Shown here piece by piece: positions 32,875 to 41,276 of a stretch of 64,000 bases of DNA. Below the pieces are notes generated by a model. That model had not been told where the DNA came from, did no database searches, and saw only the letters and a program-made list of their open reading frames with translations. Origin of the DNA: a virus; the IMG/VR virus record IMGVR_UViG_3300049596_000679, positions 21,941-85,940 of that record. One strand, given 5' to 3'. Position 1 is the stretch's first letter; each line of letters begins with the position of its first letter. Position numbers and translations under genes: made by a program.

Positions 32875-34764
32875 ATGGAATTACTTAAGGTATTATCAAA
32901 TGTCATTAAAGAAAACACAAACGGTAAACGTCTTGTAAGTGAAGCAATGGCCGAAAAGGTTGTTAAATTTTTAATTGACAAATACAAACCTACAACTAAG
33001 GATACAGAAGAACAAATAACTGCGGTTATTAACGCATTTGATAAATATAAAAGTGGGTTACCTCAAGATCAAAGAGATATTACCAAATTAACTTATAGTA
33101 TTGTTAAGAACATTGTTTTATCAAAGGAGATTAAAAAACAAGAAAAAAGTATATTCAAAAAATATATGGAAGCCAATAAAGGTGCCGACAAAAATGCGGT
33201 TAAATTGGCATTACGTAAGTTTTACGAATTGTTTCCAATCCTACCTATAAATCAAAGAGACGTTCTTAAAATGCCTTATTTGAAATTGGTTGAGTTTTTA
33301 CAGGGTAAGTTTAATTCTATGTTAACATCAGCGGCACTTAAGAAATTTAAAGATGATAAGGTTAATGTAACACCTGAACAATTAATTTATTATGTATCAA
33401 CCTACTTAGATCTATACCATAGATTACCTGCAAATTTACCACCATTGTTGTTTATGAGTTTTGATGAACTTGAACATACATTAGATGGTATGGGAGATTT
33501 AACTGATGACATTAAAGATACAAAAGATGATTATTCTGACATTGAAACAATATACGATGATAATAACTTATTAATCTTCAAACCAAGTGGTAAGGAACAA
33601 TGTATTAAATTGGCTAACGGAAGAAGTTGGTGTATATCTAAATCAGGTGGTGGTAATATGTATTACAATTATCGTTTGGGACATAACTTAACAATTTATT
33701 ATGTTATTGATAAAGATAAGGCATTTGGTGACCTTAACTATTCAGTTGTCATCTTAGTTGAGCCTTATGGTGGAAAACGAATTGCGGATGGTCAAAATAT
33801 GGCTGGAGGATATTCAGGTCATAAAAGAGAAGATTGGAGTACAATTGTAAGTAAAGTTCCAAAATTGAAAGGCAAAGAACATTTGTTTGTTGCTGATCCA
33901 TTGAGTAGTGCTGAACAAAAAGTACTGAATGACTACAAAAATACTTCCATCAATAAAGATGCGATTAAAGAACTTGGTAGTGAACAAGCGGCTGAAATGT
34001 GGCTTGAGCTTTCAAGTCCTGATTTAACATATAGAAGTAATGGTGATGAAATTTATCGTAACTTTACCGAAAATCTTAAAAACAAATACTTAGGGTTGGG
34101 AATGGACTTGACCGCTGGAATGATCAATAATTCCGAACCTAGTGTGTTGAAATATTATGCGGCAAGAAAACTTCAAGGGTTGATGTCAAAAAGTTTAGGT
34201 CAATTGAGTGATTCGGATATTGCATTCATCAATAGTCCTATAATGAGAGATAATAAGAAAAAATTAAGAGAAAAATTCTCAGGTCAATTAGCCGGAGTTA
34301 GTAGTAGTGGTTATGTTGGTCTTGAATATCCAAAAGATGATAACTCTAAGTATGTTGCATTATTTGGGTTTGATGATTTCTTTCAACATATTCCAACTAA
34401 TACAACTATGATCCAAATGGAAAATACAAGTAAAACTCCAATTGCTTTGGATTTACCGGAAAGTATTGGTAAATTAACCGAATTAAAAACATTGATTATT
34501 GATAATATGGTTAAGTCAATCCCTGAAAGTATTGGAAATTGTACCAAATTGAAATTTATAAACTTACCTAATAACCCACAATTGGAAAGTATTCCTGAGG
34601 CGTTTGGTGAATTGTATTGTTTGAACTTCTTCTCAACGGAGAATTCAAATCCTAGTATGAGAATACCTAAAAAATTAGAAGAATATATGACAGAGGATGA
34701 AGGATTTTGGTTTATCAATTTCCCTCCTGAATTGAAGAAACATTGTGGACCTATAAGATCTTAA
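32875..34764 (+). CDS. Large protein with 'SWC' domain and leucine-rich repeats; capsid-targeting-like N terminus
   Basis: 629 residues. The N terminus is short and helical with I-K-E (11-13). A helical region (~30-220) leads to a domain with 'IYDDNNLLIFKPSGKEQCIK', 'ANGRSWCISKSG' and 'LTIYYVIDKD' (~225-330). The protein at 59721 carries a related version (TRWCTAS ... LVYLIDK). The C-terminal ~110 residues are leucine-rich repeats of the 'LPESIGKLTELKTL' type. LRRs in a likely virion-delivered protein suggest binding to a host target. No enzymatic family was identified. Confidence 0.65.
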   Translation: MELLKVLSNVIKENTNGKRLVSEAMAEKVVKFLIDKYKPTTKDTEEQITAVINAFDKYKSGLPQDQRDITKLTYSIVKNIVLSKEIKKQEKSIFKKYMEANKGADKNAVKLALRKFYELFPILPINQRDVLKMPYLKLVEFLQGKFNSMLTSAALKKFKDDKVNVTPEQLIYYVSTYLDLYHRLPANLPPLLFMSFDELEHTLDGMGDLTDDIKDTKDDYSDIETIYDDNNLLIFKPSGKEQCIKLANGRSWCISKSGGGNMYYNYRLGHNLTIYYVIDKDKAFGDLNYSVVILVEPYGGKRIADGQNMAGGYSGHKREDWSTIVSKVPKLKGKEHLFVADPLSSAEQKVLNDYKNTSINKDAIKELGSEQAAEMWLELSSPDLTYRSNGDEIYRNFTENLKNKYLGLGMDLTAGMINNSEPSVLKYYAARKLQGLMSKSLGQLSDSDIAFINSPIMRDNKKKLREKFSGQLAGVSSSGYVGLEYPKDDNSKYVALFGFDDFFQHIPTNTTMIQMENTSKTPIALDLPESIGKLTELKTLIIDNMVKSIPESIGNCTKLKFINLPNNPQLESIPEAFGELYCLNFFSTENSNPSMRIPKKLEEYMTEDEGFWFINFPPELKKHCGPIRS

Positions 34765-35060
34765 TGATGAACGTAGACATAGAAATTTATATTAGTCAAC
34801 TAATAACCTTCTTTGAAAAAAATCCAGGTGATTTTATGGATCTTGTTGGTGAAGTACAAAAAGAAGAGTTCTTTCAGAAATTAAAAGAAAAATCTATTAA
34901 TAACCATAGTAAGGGTGAGGACTTTATTTTAACCAAACAACAAATTATTGATGTTGTGGTTGATCTTAAATCGCCTGAATTAAACCAAAAGTTAAGTTAC
35001 GCAAAAAAAGTTAAAGGATTTATCCAAAAGACTAAGTTTGGGGATATCATACTTAATTAA
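34764..35060 (+). CDS. Hypothetical helical protein, 98 residues
   Basis: The ATG at 34764 overlaps the preceding stop (TAATG), the usual coupling here; an in-frame ATG at 34743 inside the upstream gene is less likely. Helical and charged: 'MMNVDIEIYISQLITFFEKN', later 'VVDLKSPELNQKLSYAKKVK'. No family. Confidence 0.55.
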   Translation: MMNVDIEIYISQLITFFEKNPGDFMDLVGEVQKEEFFQKLKEKSINNHSKGEDFILTKQQIIDVVVDLKSPELNQKLSYAKKVKGFIQKTKFGDIILN

Positions 35061-35078
35061 TTTTTTTTATGTAAAGGC

Positions 35079-35108
35079 TTGTGGAATCCAAAAAATTGAC
35101 TATCTTTG
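35079..35108 (+). promoter_or_regulatory. Bacteroidota-type promoter (TTG-N19-TATCTTTG)
   Basis: TTG at 35079-35081 and TATCTTTG at 35101-35108, spacing 19 nt. The ATG at 35134 lies 25 nt downstream, the longest leader among these promoters. Confidence 0.7.
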
Positions 35109-35133
35109 TAAGGTAATCTAAAAAACTAATTAT

Positions 35134-35889
35134 ATGATCTATACTCCAGAATTAATCAAGTCAACCGCACCATCAATCTTCGCAACATCTCCATCGTCAA
35201 AAATGACAAACAAGTATGAGTTTGTCCCTACAGACAAGATCATGGAGTTCTTTGATAGAGAAGGGTGGGAAATTTCATCTGTTAAACAAAATGGTACTGG
35301 TATCCATGCCTTACACGAAGTTAAGTTCCGTAATGGACAACTTCCATCGGTTGGCGATACTTTGGTTGAAGCAATCATCAAAAACTCTCACAATGGTATG
35401 TCGGCATTCTCAATGAGTGCGGGTCTTCACAGATTGGTGTGTAGTAATGGTTTAACCGTTCCTACGTCAGTAGCAGACCAATTCCGAATCCGACACAAAG
35501 ATTTCCAACTTGACGATGTTAAAATGTTAACGGAAAGTTTCGCAAAGAAATTACCAATGATTCAACACTCTGTTGGAAGAATGATGGAACGTCAACTTAC
35601 TATGGATGAAAAAGTTGAGTTCGTTCAAAGAGCATCTAGACTTAGATGGGCAACAGGGTCAGTTCCGTCAACACTTGATTTAGTGGACTTGTTAACACCT
35701 AACCGTAACGAAGATGAAGGAGATGACCTTTGGAAAGTCTTTAACGTAGTACAAGAGAAATTTGTACGAGGTGGTGTTGAGTACAGATCACAAAGTGGTC
35801 GTAAGACAGGGTTAAGAGGTTTGAAAAATATTATGGCGGTAAACGCAATAAATACAAAACTTTGGGAGACCGCCGAGTCAATGATCTAA
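35134..35889 (+). CDS. DUF932-type phage/plasmid protein
   Basis: 251 residues with the DUF932/TIGR03299-like signature: 'MSAFSMSAGLHRLVCSNGLTV' (~90-110), then 'FRIRHKDF' and a helical C-terminal half. The family is common in phages and plasmids; its function is unknown. It has its own promoter and terminator, so it is a single-gene unit. Codons ending in C (ttc, atc, cac) are more frequent than in neighbours, which suggests high expression or a different origin. Confidence 0.75.
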   Translation: MIYTPELIKSTAPSIFATSPSSKMTNKYEFVPTDKIMEFFDREGWEISSVKQNGTGIHALHEVKFRNGQLPSVGDTLVEAIIKNSHNGMSAFSMSAGLHRLVCSNGLTVPTSVADQFRIRHKDFQLDDVKMLTESFAKKLPMIQHSVGRMMERQLTMDEKVEFVQRASRLRWATGSVPSTLDLVDLLTPNRNEDEGDDLWKVFNVVQEKFVRGGVEYRSQSGRKTGLRGLKNIMAVNAINTKLWETAESMI

Positions 35890-35896
35890 AAGAAAT

Positions 35897-35921
35897 GTGG
35901 GGTGAACAACCCCACTTTTTT
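35897..35921 (+). terminator. Terminator after DUF932 gene
   Basis: GTGGGG (35897-35902) pairs with CCCCAC (35910-35915), 7-nt loop, six T. Confidence 0.85.
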
Positions 35922-35935
35922 AATTTATAGTCAAT

Positions 35936-36259
35936 ATGTTTAAACGTGAGAATGATTTTTTGGATATCTTAAAAGAAAGACATGATAAATTATATGGTAT
36001 TATTAAAGTTAATAGTACTATAGGACTAACACCTAAGACATTAATAGAAAAGAAATTTGAAATTGAATACTTAGATAGTGTTGAGTTTGAATTTGAACTT
36101 AATCATTTAGAATCAATTCTTAAACATAAATCTGGGTTTTACATATATTTATCTAAAATGGAGGTCGCGGATATGTCGTATCAGATGAAAATTTATTACG
36201 ATATGGACCAATTAAACGAAGTATCATTCTTCATTAAAAACTTATCAAAAATTAAATAA
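35936..36259 (+). CDS. Hypothetical protein, 107 residues
   Basis: Not recognised. Alpha/beta pattern: 'NDFLDILKERHDKLYGIIKV', 'EYLDSVEFEFELNHLESILK', 'SGFYIYLSKMEVADMSYQMK'. Two nucleotides separate it from the thioredoxin gene, implying a shared transcript. Confidence 0.55.
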   Translation: MFKRENDFLDILKERHDKLYGIIKVNSTIGLTPKTLIEKKFEIEYLDSVEFEFELNHLESILKHKSGFYIYLSKMEVADMSYQMKIYYDMDQLNEVSFFIKNLSKIK

Positions 36260-36261
36260 AA

Positions 36262-36576
36262 ATGGAAATTACAAGTGTTGAGTTACAAGAAAAAATTAAC
36301 TCAGGTAAAAAAGTTATTGTAGAATTCTGGGCCGAATGGTGTGGTCCGTGCAAAATGATGAAACCTTTATTTGAAAGAGTATCAAAAAATAATACATCTA
36401 ATGTTGAAATGTATACCATGAATGTGGATCTAAATCGTGAAATAGCTATGTCACTCGGAATCCGTAGTATTCCAACGGTCAAAGTTTTTAACTCAGGTGA
36501 GAACATAGATACCAAAGTTGGTGTTCTACAAGAAGAACAAATAAAAGGAATGGTAAATGAATTGATCAATGGATAA
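36262..36576 (+). CDS. Thioredoxin
   Basis: 104 residues, the usual thioredoxin length. Active site W26-C-G-P-C30 in 'VEFWAEWCGPCKMMKPLF', cis-proline in 'GIRSIPTVKVFNSG'. No signal peptide, so cytoplasmic. It likely reduces ribonucleotide reductase or serves as a replication cofactor, as phage thioredoxins do. It overlaps the glutaredoxin-like gene by 8 nt, so both are made together. Confidence 0.9.
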   Translation: MEITSVELQEKINSGKKVIVEFWAEWCGPCKMMKPLFERVSKNNTSNVEMYTMNVDLNREIAMSLGIRSIPTVKVFNSGENIDTKVGVLQEEQIKGMVNELING

Positions 36577-36856
36577 GTTAGCAATCATATTTTCAATGAA
36601 ATCATGTGGTCATTGTAAAACACTTAAGGAAATGTTGGATAAAGAAGATATACCTTATATTGATAGAGATATTGACGAACATAGTGATGAATACGATATG
36701 TTTGTATCAATTACCAAGAATGAATATGTGCCTGCATTTATGTTAATTGAGTCACCGGGAAAAGAAAATTCTAAAACTGAACTTTATGCTCCTGAAAGAG
36801 ATTATGATGAACTTGACGAAGGTGTAAAAATCATAAAAGAGTTTTACGAAAGATAA
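36569..36856 (+). CDS. Glutaredoxin-like protein
   Basis: 95 residues with C13-G-H-C16 in 'FSMKSCGHCKTLKEML' and a cis-proline position 'EYVPAFMLI'. The fold is a thioredoxin/glutaredoxin type; the CGHC pair resembles protein disulphide isomerase sites but the protein is small and cytoplasmic. Likely provides reducing power together with the adjacent thioredoxin. Confidence 0.8.
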   Translation: MDKLAIIFSMKSCGHCKTLKEMLDKEDIPYIDRDIDEHSDEYDMFVSITKNEYVPAFMLIESPGKENSKTELYAPERDYDELDEGVKIIKEFYER

Positions 36857-36860
36857 TAAA

Positions 36861-36896
36861 AAACCCCATTCCTAATAAGAGTGGGGGTTTTTTTTT
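36861..36896 (+). terminator. Terminator, copy 1 of a repeated cassette
   Basis: AAACCCCATTCCTAATAAGA then GTGGGGG and a T run. The same stem-loop sequence recurs at 37545 and, with a shorter loop, at 62238. Confidence 0.85.
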
Positions 36897-36907
36897 GAAC
36901 ATAGAAG

Positions 36908-36915
36908 TATTTATT
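36908..36915 (+). promoter_or_regulatory. Candidate late-promoter motif TATTTATT
   Basis: TATTTATT 16 nt before the ATG at 36932, directly after the terminator. Confidence 0.5.
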
Positions 36916-36931
36916 AATAAATTAAAATATT

Positions 36932-37492
36932 ATGGGAAGAATTGTAAGATTAACAGAATCCGATTTAACAAGAATTGTTAGACGAGTACTTAAAGAAAAT
37001 AAATCCTCTCACCCACAATATATTAAAGTTGAGTTAACGACAAAGTGGGAAAAGTTTATGGGAAAAGAATCTGAGGATAGTCGTTTAGGTGATACTAGAG
37101 GATATAGTAATTACCGGGGAGAAACAATTAAGATGGTACCTAATATGTTGTATAACATTGGTGGTGGTAAACACGTAGATGAAGATCAATATACAATGAA
37201 TTATTTTGCTGAATATAAACCAGAAGATTCTAAAATTGAAATCCACGTAATTGATTGTTTTGGAAAATCAAGGAATGATTTAGACAATGTTAAAAAGGTC
37301 TCTATTAACGATACCCTTTGGAGTAAAGAACCTTGGGATTGGGATAAAGGAATGTTTACAACAAAACCAAATGTACAAAATAAATGTGCTGCAAGAGGCG
37401 AAAATATGAAATCAATGTTTCATAAAAGATTTGAAGTTGGGGAAACAGATCATAGAGGTTATTTTGAAATTGTTGGATCTGGTGAATTATAA
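36932..37492 (+). CDS. Putative internal virion protein with capsid-targeting-like N terminus
   Basis: 186 residues. The N terminus 'GRIVRLTESDLTRIVRRVL' has L-T-E at 7-9 and L-K-E at 20-22, the clearest example of the shared leader. The body has no recognised family: 'YIKVELTTKWEKFMGK', 'MLYNIGGGKHVDEDQY', 'FEVGETDHRGYFEIVGSG'. It is a single-gene unit between the candidate late motif and a terminator, as expected for an individually expressed packaged protein. Confidence 0.6.
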   Translation: MGRIVRLTESDLTRIVRRVLKENKSSHPQYIKVELTTKWEKFMGKESEDSRLGDTRGYSNYRGETIKMVPNMLYNIGGGKHVDEDQYTMNYFAEYKPEDSKIEIHVIDCFGKSRNDLDNVKKVSINDTLWSKEPWDWDKGMFTTKPNVQNKCAARGENMKSMFHKRFEVGETDHRGYFEIVGSGEL

Positions 37493-37544
37493 ATTAAAGA
37501 TGAAATCATTCCTTAATTTTTTAACCAAACGTAAATAAATACTT

Positions 37545-37578
37545 AAACCCCATTCCTAATAAGAGTGGGGTTTCTTTT
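37545..37578 (+). terminator. Terminator, copy 2 of a repeated cassette
   Basis: AAACCCCA (37545-37552) pairs with TGGGGTTT (37566-37573), followed by CTTTTTA. The loop and stem repeat the terminator at 36861. It sits between convergent genes. Confidence 0.85.
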
Positions 37579-38267
37579 TAGAATATAATTACATCCTCTA
37601 ATCTGTCCTGAACCAAGTATGGTTTTTCTCCCTCAGGATCCAATATATCTTGGGTAAGGTCATAAGACTCCATTCTATTGGAGAAGTCCTCTAAATCAAA
37701 GTCAAATACATCTAAAATTAATGATTTGATAGTTTTAGTATTGTACATTGAGTCAACAACAACATTAATATCAACTTCATCATCAACTTTAGGTAAGAAA
37801 TGAATAAACATACTTTCTGACCCGATTGTTGATGAAATTTGGTTAAGTATATAATGTGAGTAGTAAAACATAGATCTACCTGTACGTAAACTATAACCAT
37901 AAGGAAACTCAGAACTAATTGAAATTTCATCAAATGATTTATTCTCCTCAACAAATACATTTTTATTTGTGTCAACCCAACCTGTCTCAATTGGAGATAT
38001 CTCAACTCCGTATTTAATTATATTAATGATATTAAAATGTTCTAAACCTAATGATTTAAGTATAACCTTATAGGTCTCATTGAATTCGTTTTTTAACTCA
38101 TCAATGTTAAGTTCTGTTTCGCTTGTGGTCTGACCATTTACAACCATGAATACATCACAATCTGTGATTTGTATAATTGATTTTTCTTTTGGGTCAATTT
38201 TGGAAACGATGAAATCGGCAAATAAATTTACTATGCCTCGTCTTGAATTTTTATTGATTAATCTCAT
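37578..38267 (-). CDS. Hypothetical protein, 229 residues
   Basis: Alpha/beta protein. 'IIQITDCDVFMVVNGQTTSE' followed by 'IDELKNEFNETYKVILKSLG' loosely recalls the first domain of S-adenosylmethionine synthetase, but no catalytic signature is present, so no function is assigned. 'SLRTGRSMFYYSHYILNQIS' may be conserved. It has a TATTTATA-like motif 37 nt upstream (38305-38312). Confidence 0.55.
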   Translation of the reverse strand: MRLINKNSRRGIVNLFADFIVSKIDPKEKSIIQITDCDVFMVVNGQTTSETELNIDELKNEFNETYKVILKSLGLEHFNIINIIKYGVEISPIETGWVDTNKNVFVEENKSFDEISISSEFPYGYSLRTGRSMFYYSHYILNQISSTIGSESMFIHFLPKVDDEVDINVVVDSMYNTKTIKSLILDVFDFDLEDFSNRMESYDLTQDILDPEGEKPYLVQDRLEDVIIF

Positions 38268-38318
38268 ATCTTTTTTTGTAATGAATATGAGTTTTAAATG
38301 AATATATAAATAGTTTAG

Positions 38319-39413
38319 TTAAATATAGTCTCCAAATATATCATTTATACCTTTGGTGACTAAACTATAATCTGGATAATCAGGTATTCTAAAGTCTAAC
38401 CAATCGTATTCACCATCATCCATTAGTCGTTTCATCATAGTTGTGTAACTACCCTCGTAATCTAATTTATCTTCACTATATTCACTACCCAAACGATTGG
38501 AAAGAAATTTTTCCACATTACCTTGGAAGTCACGTATTTTAACATATTGTAACCATTTAGTTGTTTCACCTATTTTGGTTTGTTCGTCAATTACTCTACC
38601 AACAAAGTGTATATCCAACTCTGACCAAATTAAACCATATATTTCACTTTGGTATGCCCCATTGTATGCGTTATTGTGAATGTTGTGTAGTTCACTTTTT
38701 AATTCATTTAAATCATCATTTAAAAGTTGTTTCATTGATTCTTCATCCTTTAGTAATTCATCTAAATCGGTTTCTTTGATTATGAAATAACCTTCAGTTC
38801 CTTGTTCTTCAGATAAATTTTCAAAAAACTCTGAGTCGTAGTTTTCTAATGAAAACTCAACATTACCAATTTCTCTGAATATATGACTTCTTAATTTATT
38901 TATGTTGACTTCATCTAAGTCTTCAATTACATCCTCATAAACATTATGGGTTGAAATGGAAAAATCTTCCCAGTAATCCTCACCTAATACGTGCTCTGCT
39001 GCGTCTTTTGCCGTAGTATTACGACCACTATCATCAAATAGTTCGGCAAGTTCTGTAGCGTCTTTTAATCGTAGGTAATACCCATCTGATCTTTTTTGAA
39101 CATCCCTTAGCATTTTTTCAGTTATCCATTCCAACCAAACTTCAGGATCCTCCTGTATTTTATACAAAAGAAAATCATTCTCAAGAACTTCTGGTATGGA
39201 CTTGTAATCAAAGTTATCTAAAATTTTTGTTTTAACTAAAAAGTCAAATGAGGGTGCCCCATTATAAGGTATGTTGGACAAGTCTAACTCATCGATTAAA
39301 CCCTTTCTAAGTACAAAACTTAAAAACACCTCAATCCTATTATTGAATATTTTGGAAATTGATTTCCAATTACCATCGTTAAATTCTTCTATTATTTCTT
39401 CAATATCATTCAT
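38319..39413 (-). CDS. Hypothetical acidic protein, 364 residues
   Basis: Very acidic, helical throughout (NDIEEIIEEFNDGNWKSISK; 'DDDLNELKSELHNIHNNAY'-like stretches). No family recognised. Its composition resembles that of the acidic 511-residue protein encoded nearby on the plus strand. A candidate late motif lies 4 nt before the start. Confidence 0.55.
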   Translation of the reverse strand: MNDIEEIIEEFNDGNWKSISKIFNNRIEVFLSFVLRKGLIDELDLSNIPYNGAPSFDFLVKTKILDNFDYKSIPEVLENDFLLYKIQEDPEVWLEWITEKMLRDVQKRSDGYYLRLKDATELAELFDDSGRNTTAKDAAEHVLGEDYWEDFSISTHNVYEDVIEDLDEVNINKLRSHIFREIGNVEFSLENYDSEFFENLSEEQGTEGYFIIKETDLDELLKDEESMKQLLNDDLNELKSELHNIHNNAYNGAYQSEIYGLIWSELDIHFVGRVIDEQTKIGETTKWLQYVKIRDFQGNVEKFLSNRLGSEYSEDKLDYEGSYTTMMKRLMDDGEYDWLDFRIPDYPDYSLVTKGINDIFGDYI

Positions 39414-39417
39414 ACCT

Positions 39418-39425
39418 TATAAATA
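39418..39425 (-). promoter_or_regulatory. Candidate late-promoter motif TATTTATA (minus strand)
   Basis: Plus-strand TATAAATA, 4 nt before the minus-strand start at 39413. Confidence 0.5.
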
Positions 39426-39426
39426 T

Positions 39427-39454
39427 AAAAAAAGGTGGAAAATATTTCCCACCT
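39427..39454 (-). terminator. Minus-strand terminator of the 46-residue gene
   Basis: Read on the minus strand: AGGTGG pairs with CCACCT (39449-39454 with 39433-39438), followed by a run of T. It overlaps the promoter region of the next minus-strand gene. Confidence 0.7.
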
Positions 39455-39476
39455 CAACTTTTTAACCAATCACCGA

Positions 39477-39617
39477 TTACTTTTTGTTGTAATACTTCTC
39501 AACAATTTTCTTTACCGACTCTTGAACCGTAGATTGATTCGCCGCTGGTTGTTTAGGAGCTTGTTGAGGTGCCTGAGCAGGTTGTTGATTTGCTTTATTT
39601 TTACATCCGCATCCCAT
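39477..39617 (-). CDS. 46-residue Cys/Gln/Pro-rich small protein
   Basis: Reads MGCGCKNKANQQPAQAPQQA, then a Pro/Gln stretch and a helical C terminus 'VQESVKKIVEKYYNKK'. The layout of a Cys-rich head, Gln/Pro linker and basic helix looks like a widespread tiny phage protein of unknown role. Terminator downstream and TATTTATA motif (39646-39653) 28 nt upstream support a real gene. Confidence 0.65.
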   Translation of the reverse strand: MGCGCKNKANQQPAQAPQQAPKQPAANQSTVQESVKKIVEKYYNKK

Positions 39618-39645
39618 AATATTTGTTTTAATAGGTTTATTTAAT

Positions 39646-39653
39646 TATAAATA
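39646..39653 (-). promoter_or_regulatory. Candidate late-promoter motif TATTTATA (minus strand)
   Basis: Plus-strand TATAAATA 28 nt before the minus-strand start at 39617. Confidence 0.35.
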
Positions 39654-39686
39654 TCTGACATTACACATATTTTGTAAACCATTAAA

Positions 39687-39694
39687 TATTTATT
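39687..39694 (+). promoter_or_regulatory. Candidate late-promoter motif TATTTATT
   Basis: TATTTATT 5 nt before the ATG at 39700. Confidence 0.5.
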
Positions 39695-39699
39695 GTAAT

Positions 39700-41235
39700 A
39701 TGAAAAAAGTTTTAAGAATTAATGAGGGTGATTTAATTAGTTTAATTAAGAATATTATTATTGAACAAGATGATAATGTTGAGTATGAAGATTTTACACC
39801 CCAAGAATATATTGATTTACTAAAGTCTGTTAATTACAAAGCACAAGCGATTCCTAAGTTTCCTGATTTTAAGGGTAAAAAAATAAGAGTTAATGGTAGC
39901 TTATCTTTAATTGGTTTAAAACAAATAACTAATTTGGGTGAGTTAATTGTGACTGGTGATTTAAATGTTCGTTCCACAGGTATTGTAAGTCTTGAAGGTG
40001 TTACAGTTGGTGGTAGTTTAAGTCATTGGGACACACCATATAGTCGAGAACTTGATAGAAGAAAAGAAATGGCTTTAAGGGCTGAAGCCAAACAAAGAAG
40101 AGAAGATGGTGAATGGGATCTAAATAGTCCTAATATTGATGACGAAGGTTTAATGGCAAACGCAGTTTTTGACTATATGGTTCAAGAAAGTGATATTGAA
40201 TATTTAGATGGACCAGAACGTGAAGAATTAGAAGATTTGGAAAGAAGAATGGAAGAACTTGAGGAAAGAATAGATAACGAGGAAGATTCTGAAATTGTTG
40301 ATGAATTGGAGATTGAACAAAATGATTTGCAATCCGAGATTGATGAACTTAAGGACAAAGATAATGATGTGTATGATTTAATACCTGTAGGTTCCCATTA
40401 TGACTTACATACATTTAGGTCAATACATAACGATACTAGTGGTAATGTTTATGCGGTTGGAACTGAAAATGAAGCGGATAGTTCCCTTGAAGACTATTAT
40501 GATGGCATGGTAGACGATTTAAGTAATTTTAGTAAAGAAACTTTATCGTCCCATATTGATGGTGACGAAGTTGCGGAATATTATGAAGACATGATTCGTG
40601 AATGGGTTATGGACGATCCTGAAAATTACGATGTTAGTAGGGAAACTAGTCGTAGTCAAGATAAAGAAATTGAAAAATTACAAAACCAAAAAAGGTCACT
40701 TGAAATAGAAACATATTTAATTTCAAGTGGAGCTAGATCTCCTCTTATTGAGGAAGATATTGAATCTTTAAAATACTTCAAATTTAATGATTACATGGAT
40801 AACATTTTAGTTGTTGAATGGTCTGAAAATAAATGGCAAATTTACCAAAACGGTAAAAAAGTTGAGTCAGTAACTTATGAAGATGAAGATGAGGATGGTG
40901 AACATGAGTCGGATAATGAATCAAGGGTTGAAGAAATTGAAAATGAAATAGAAGGTATAGACGAAGACATACAAGATATAAAAGATGAGCCAGATGGTGA
41001 TTTAAATAATGATGAGGTAGAAGAAGCCGTTGAGGGTAGGTTAGAAGAAATTAGAGATTCACCATTGAGTTGGTTAGATGAAATGGGTGACGAATATAAT
41101 CATTTTGTAGATAAAAAAAGTTTATTGGGTGATTTAGTTGATGAGGGTGGTTATGGAGATCTAAACGGATATAATAATGAATATGATACCGTTTCAGTTA
41201 ATGATTCAACTTTTGTTGTAATGAGAATTGACTAA
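39700..41235 (+). CDS. Acidic internal-protein candidate with beta-repeat and coiled coils
   Basis: 511 residues. The leader 'MKKVLRINEGDLISLIKNII' has I-N-E at 7-9 and I-I-E at 20-22, the same positions as in the protein at 36932. A short beta-repeat follows: 'IRVNGSLSLIGLKQITNL', 'LIVTGDLNVRSTGIVSL', 'VTVGGSLSHWDTPYS' (~65-120), resembling the LRR-like solenoids of phage and surface proteins. The rest is very acidic with two coiled coils (~165-225 and ~405-440). No enzyme motif seen. Confidence 0.6.
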   Translation: MKKVLRINEGDLISLIKNIIIEQDDNVEYEDFTPQEYIDLLKSVNYKAQAIPKFPDFKGKKIRVNGSLSLIGLKQITNLGELIVTGDLNVRSTGIVSLEGVTVGGSLSHWDTPYSRELDRRKEMALRAEAKQRREDGEWDLNSPNIDDEGLMANAVFDYMVQESDIEYLDGPEREELEDLERRMEELEERIDNEEDSEIVDELEIEQNDLQSEIDELKDKDNDVYDLIPVGSHYDLHTFRSIHNDTSGNVYAVGTENEADSSLEDYYDGMVDDLSNFSKETLSSHIDGDEVAEYYEDMIREWVMDDPENYDVSRETSRSQDKEIEKLQNQKRSLEIETYLISSGARSPLIEEDIESLKYFKFNDYMDNILVVEWSENKWQIYQNGKKVESVTYEDEDEDGEHESDNESRVEEIENEIEGIDEDIQDIKDEPDGDLNNDEVEEAVEGRLEEIRDSPLSWLDEMGDEYNHFVDKKSLLGDLVDEGGYGDLNGYNNEYDTVSVNDSTFVVMRID

Positions 41236-41276
41236 TACCTTTACAGAATACAATTATATTATTATGTTTATGGGTA

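Noticed and set aside
37500-37538. 12-codon frame MKSFLNFLTKRK before the terminator
   Set aside because: Too short, no promoter motif or overlap with a neighbour to support it.
37578-38267. Weak resemblance to S-adenosylmethionine synthetase
   Set aside because: Only one strand-helix pattern is similar; none of the ATP- or methionine-binding signatures is present.
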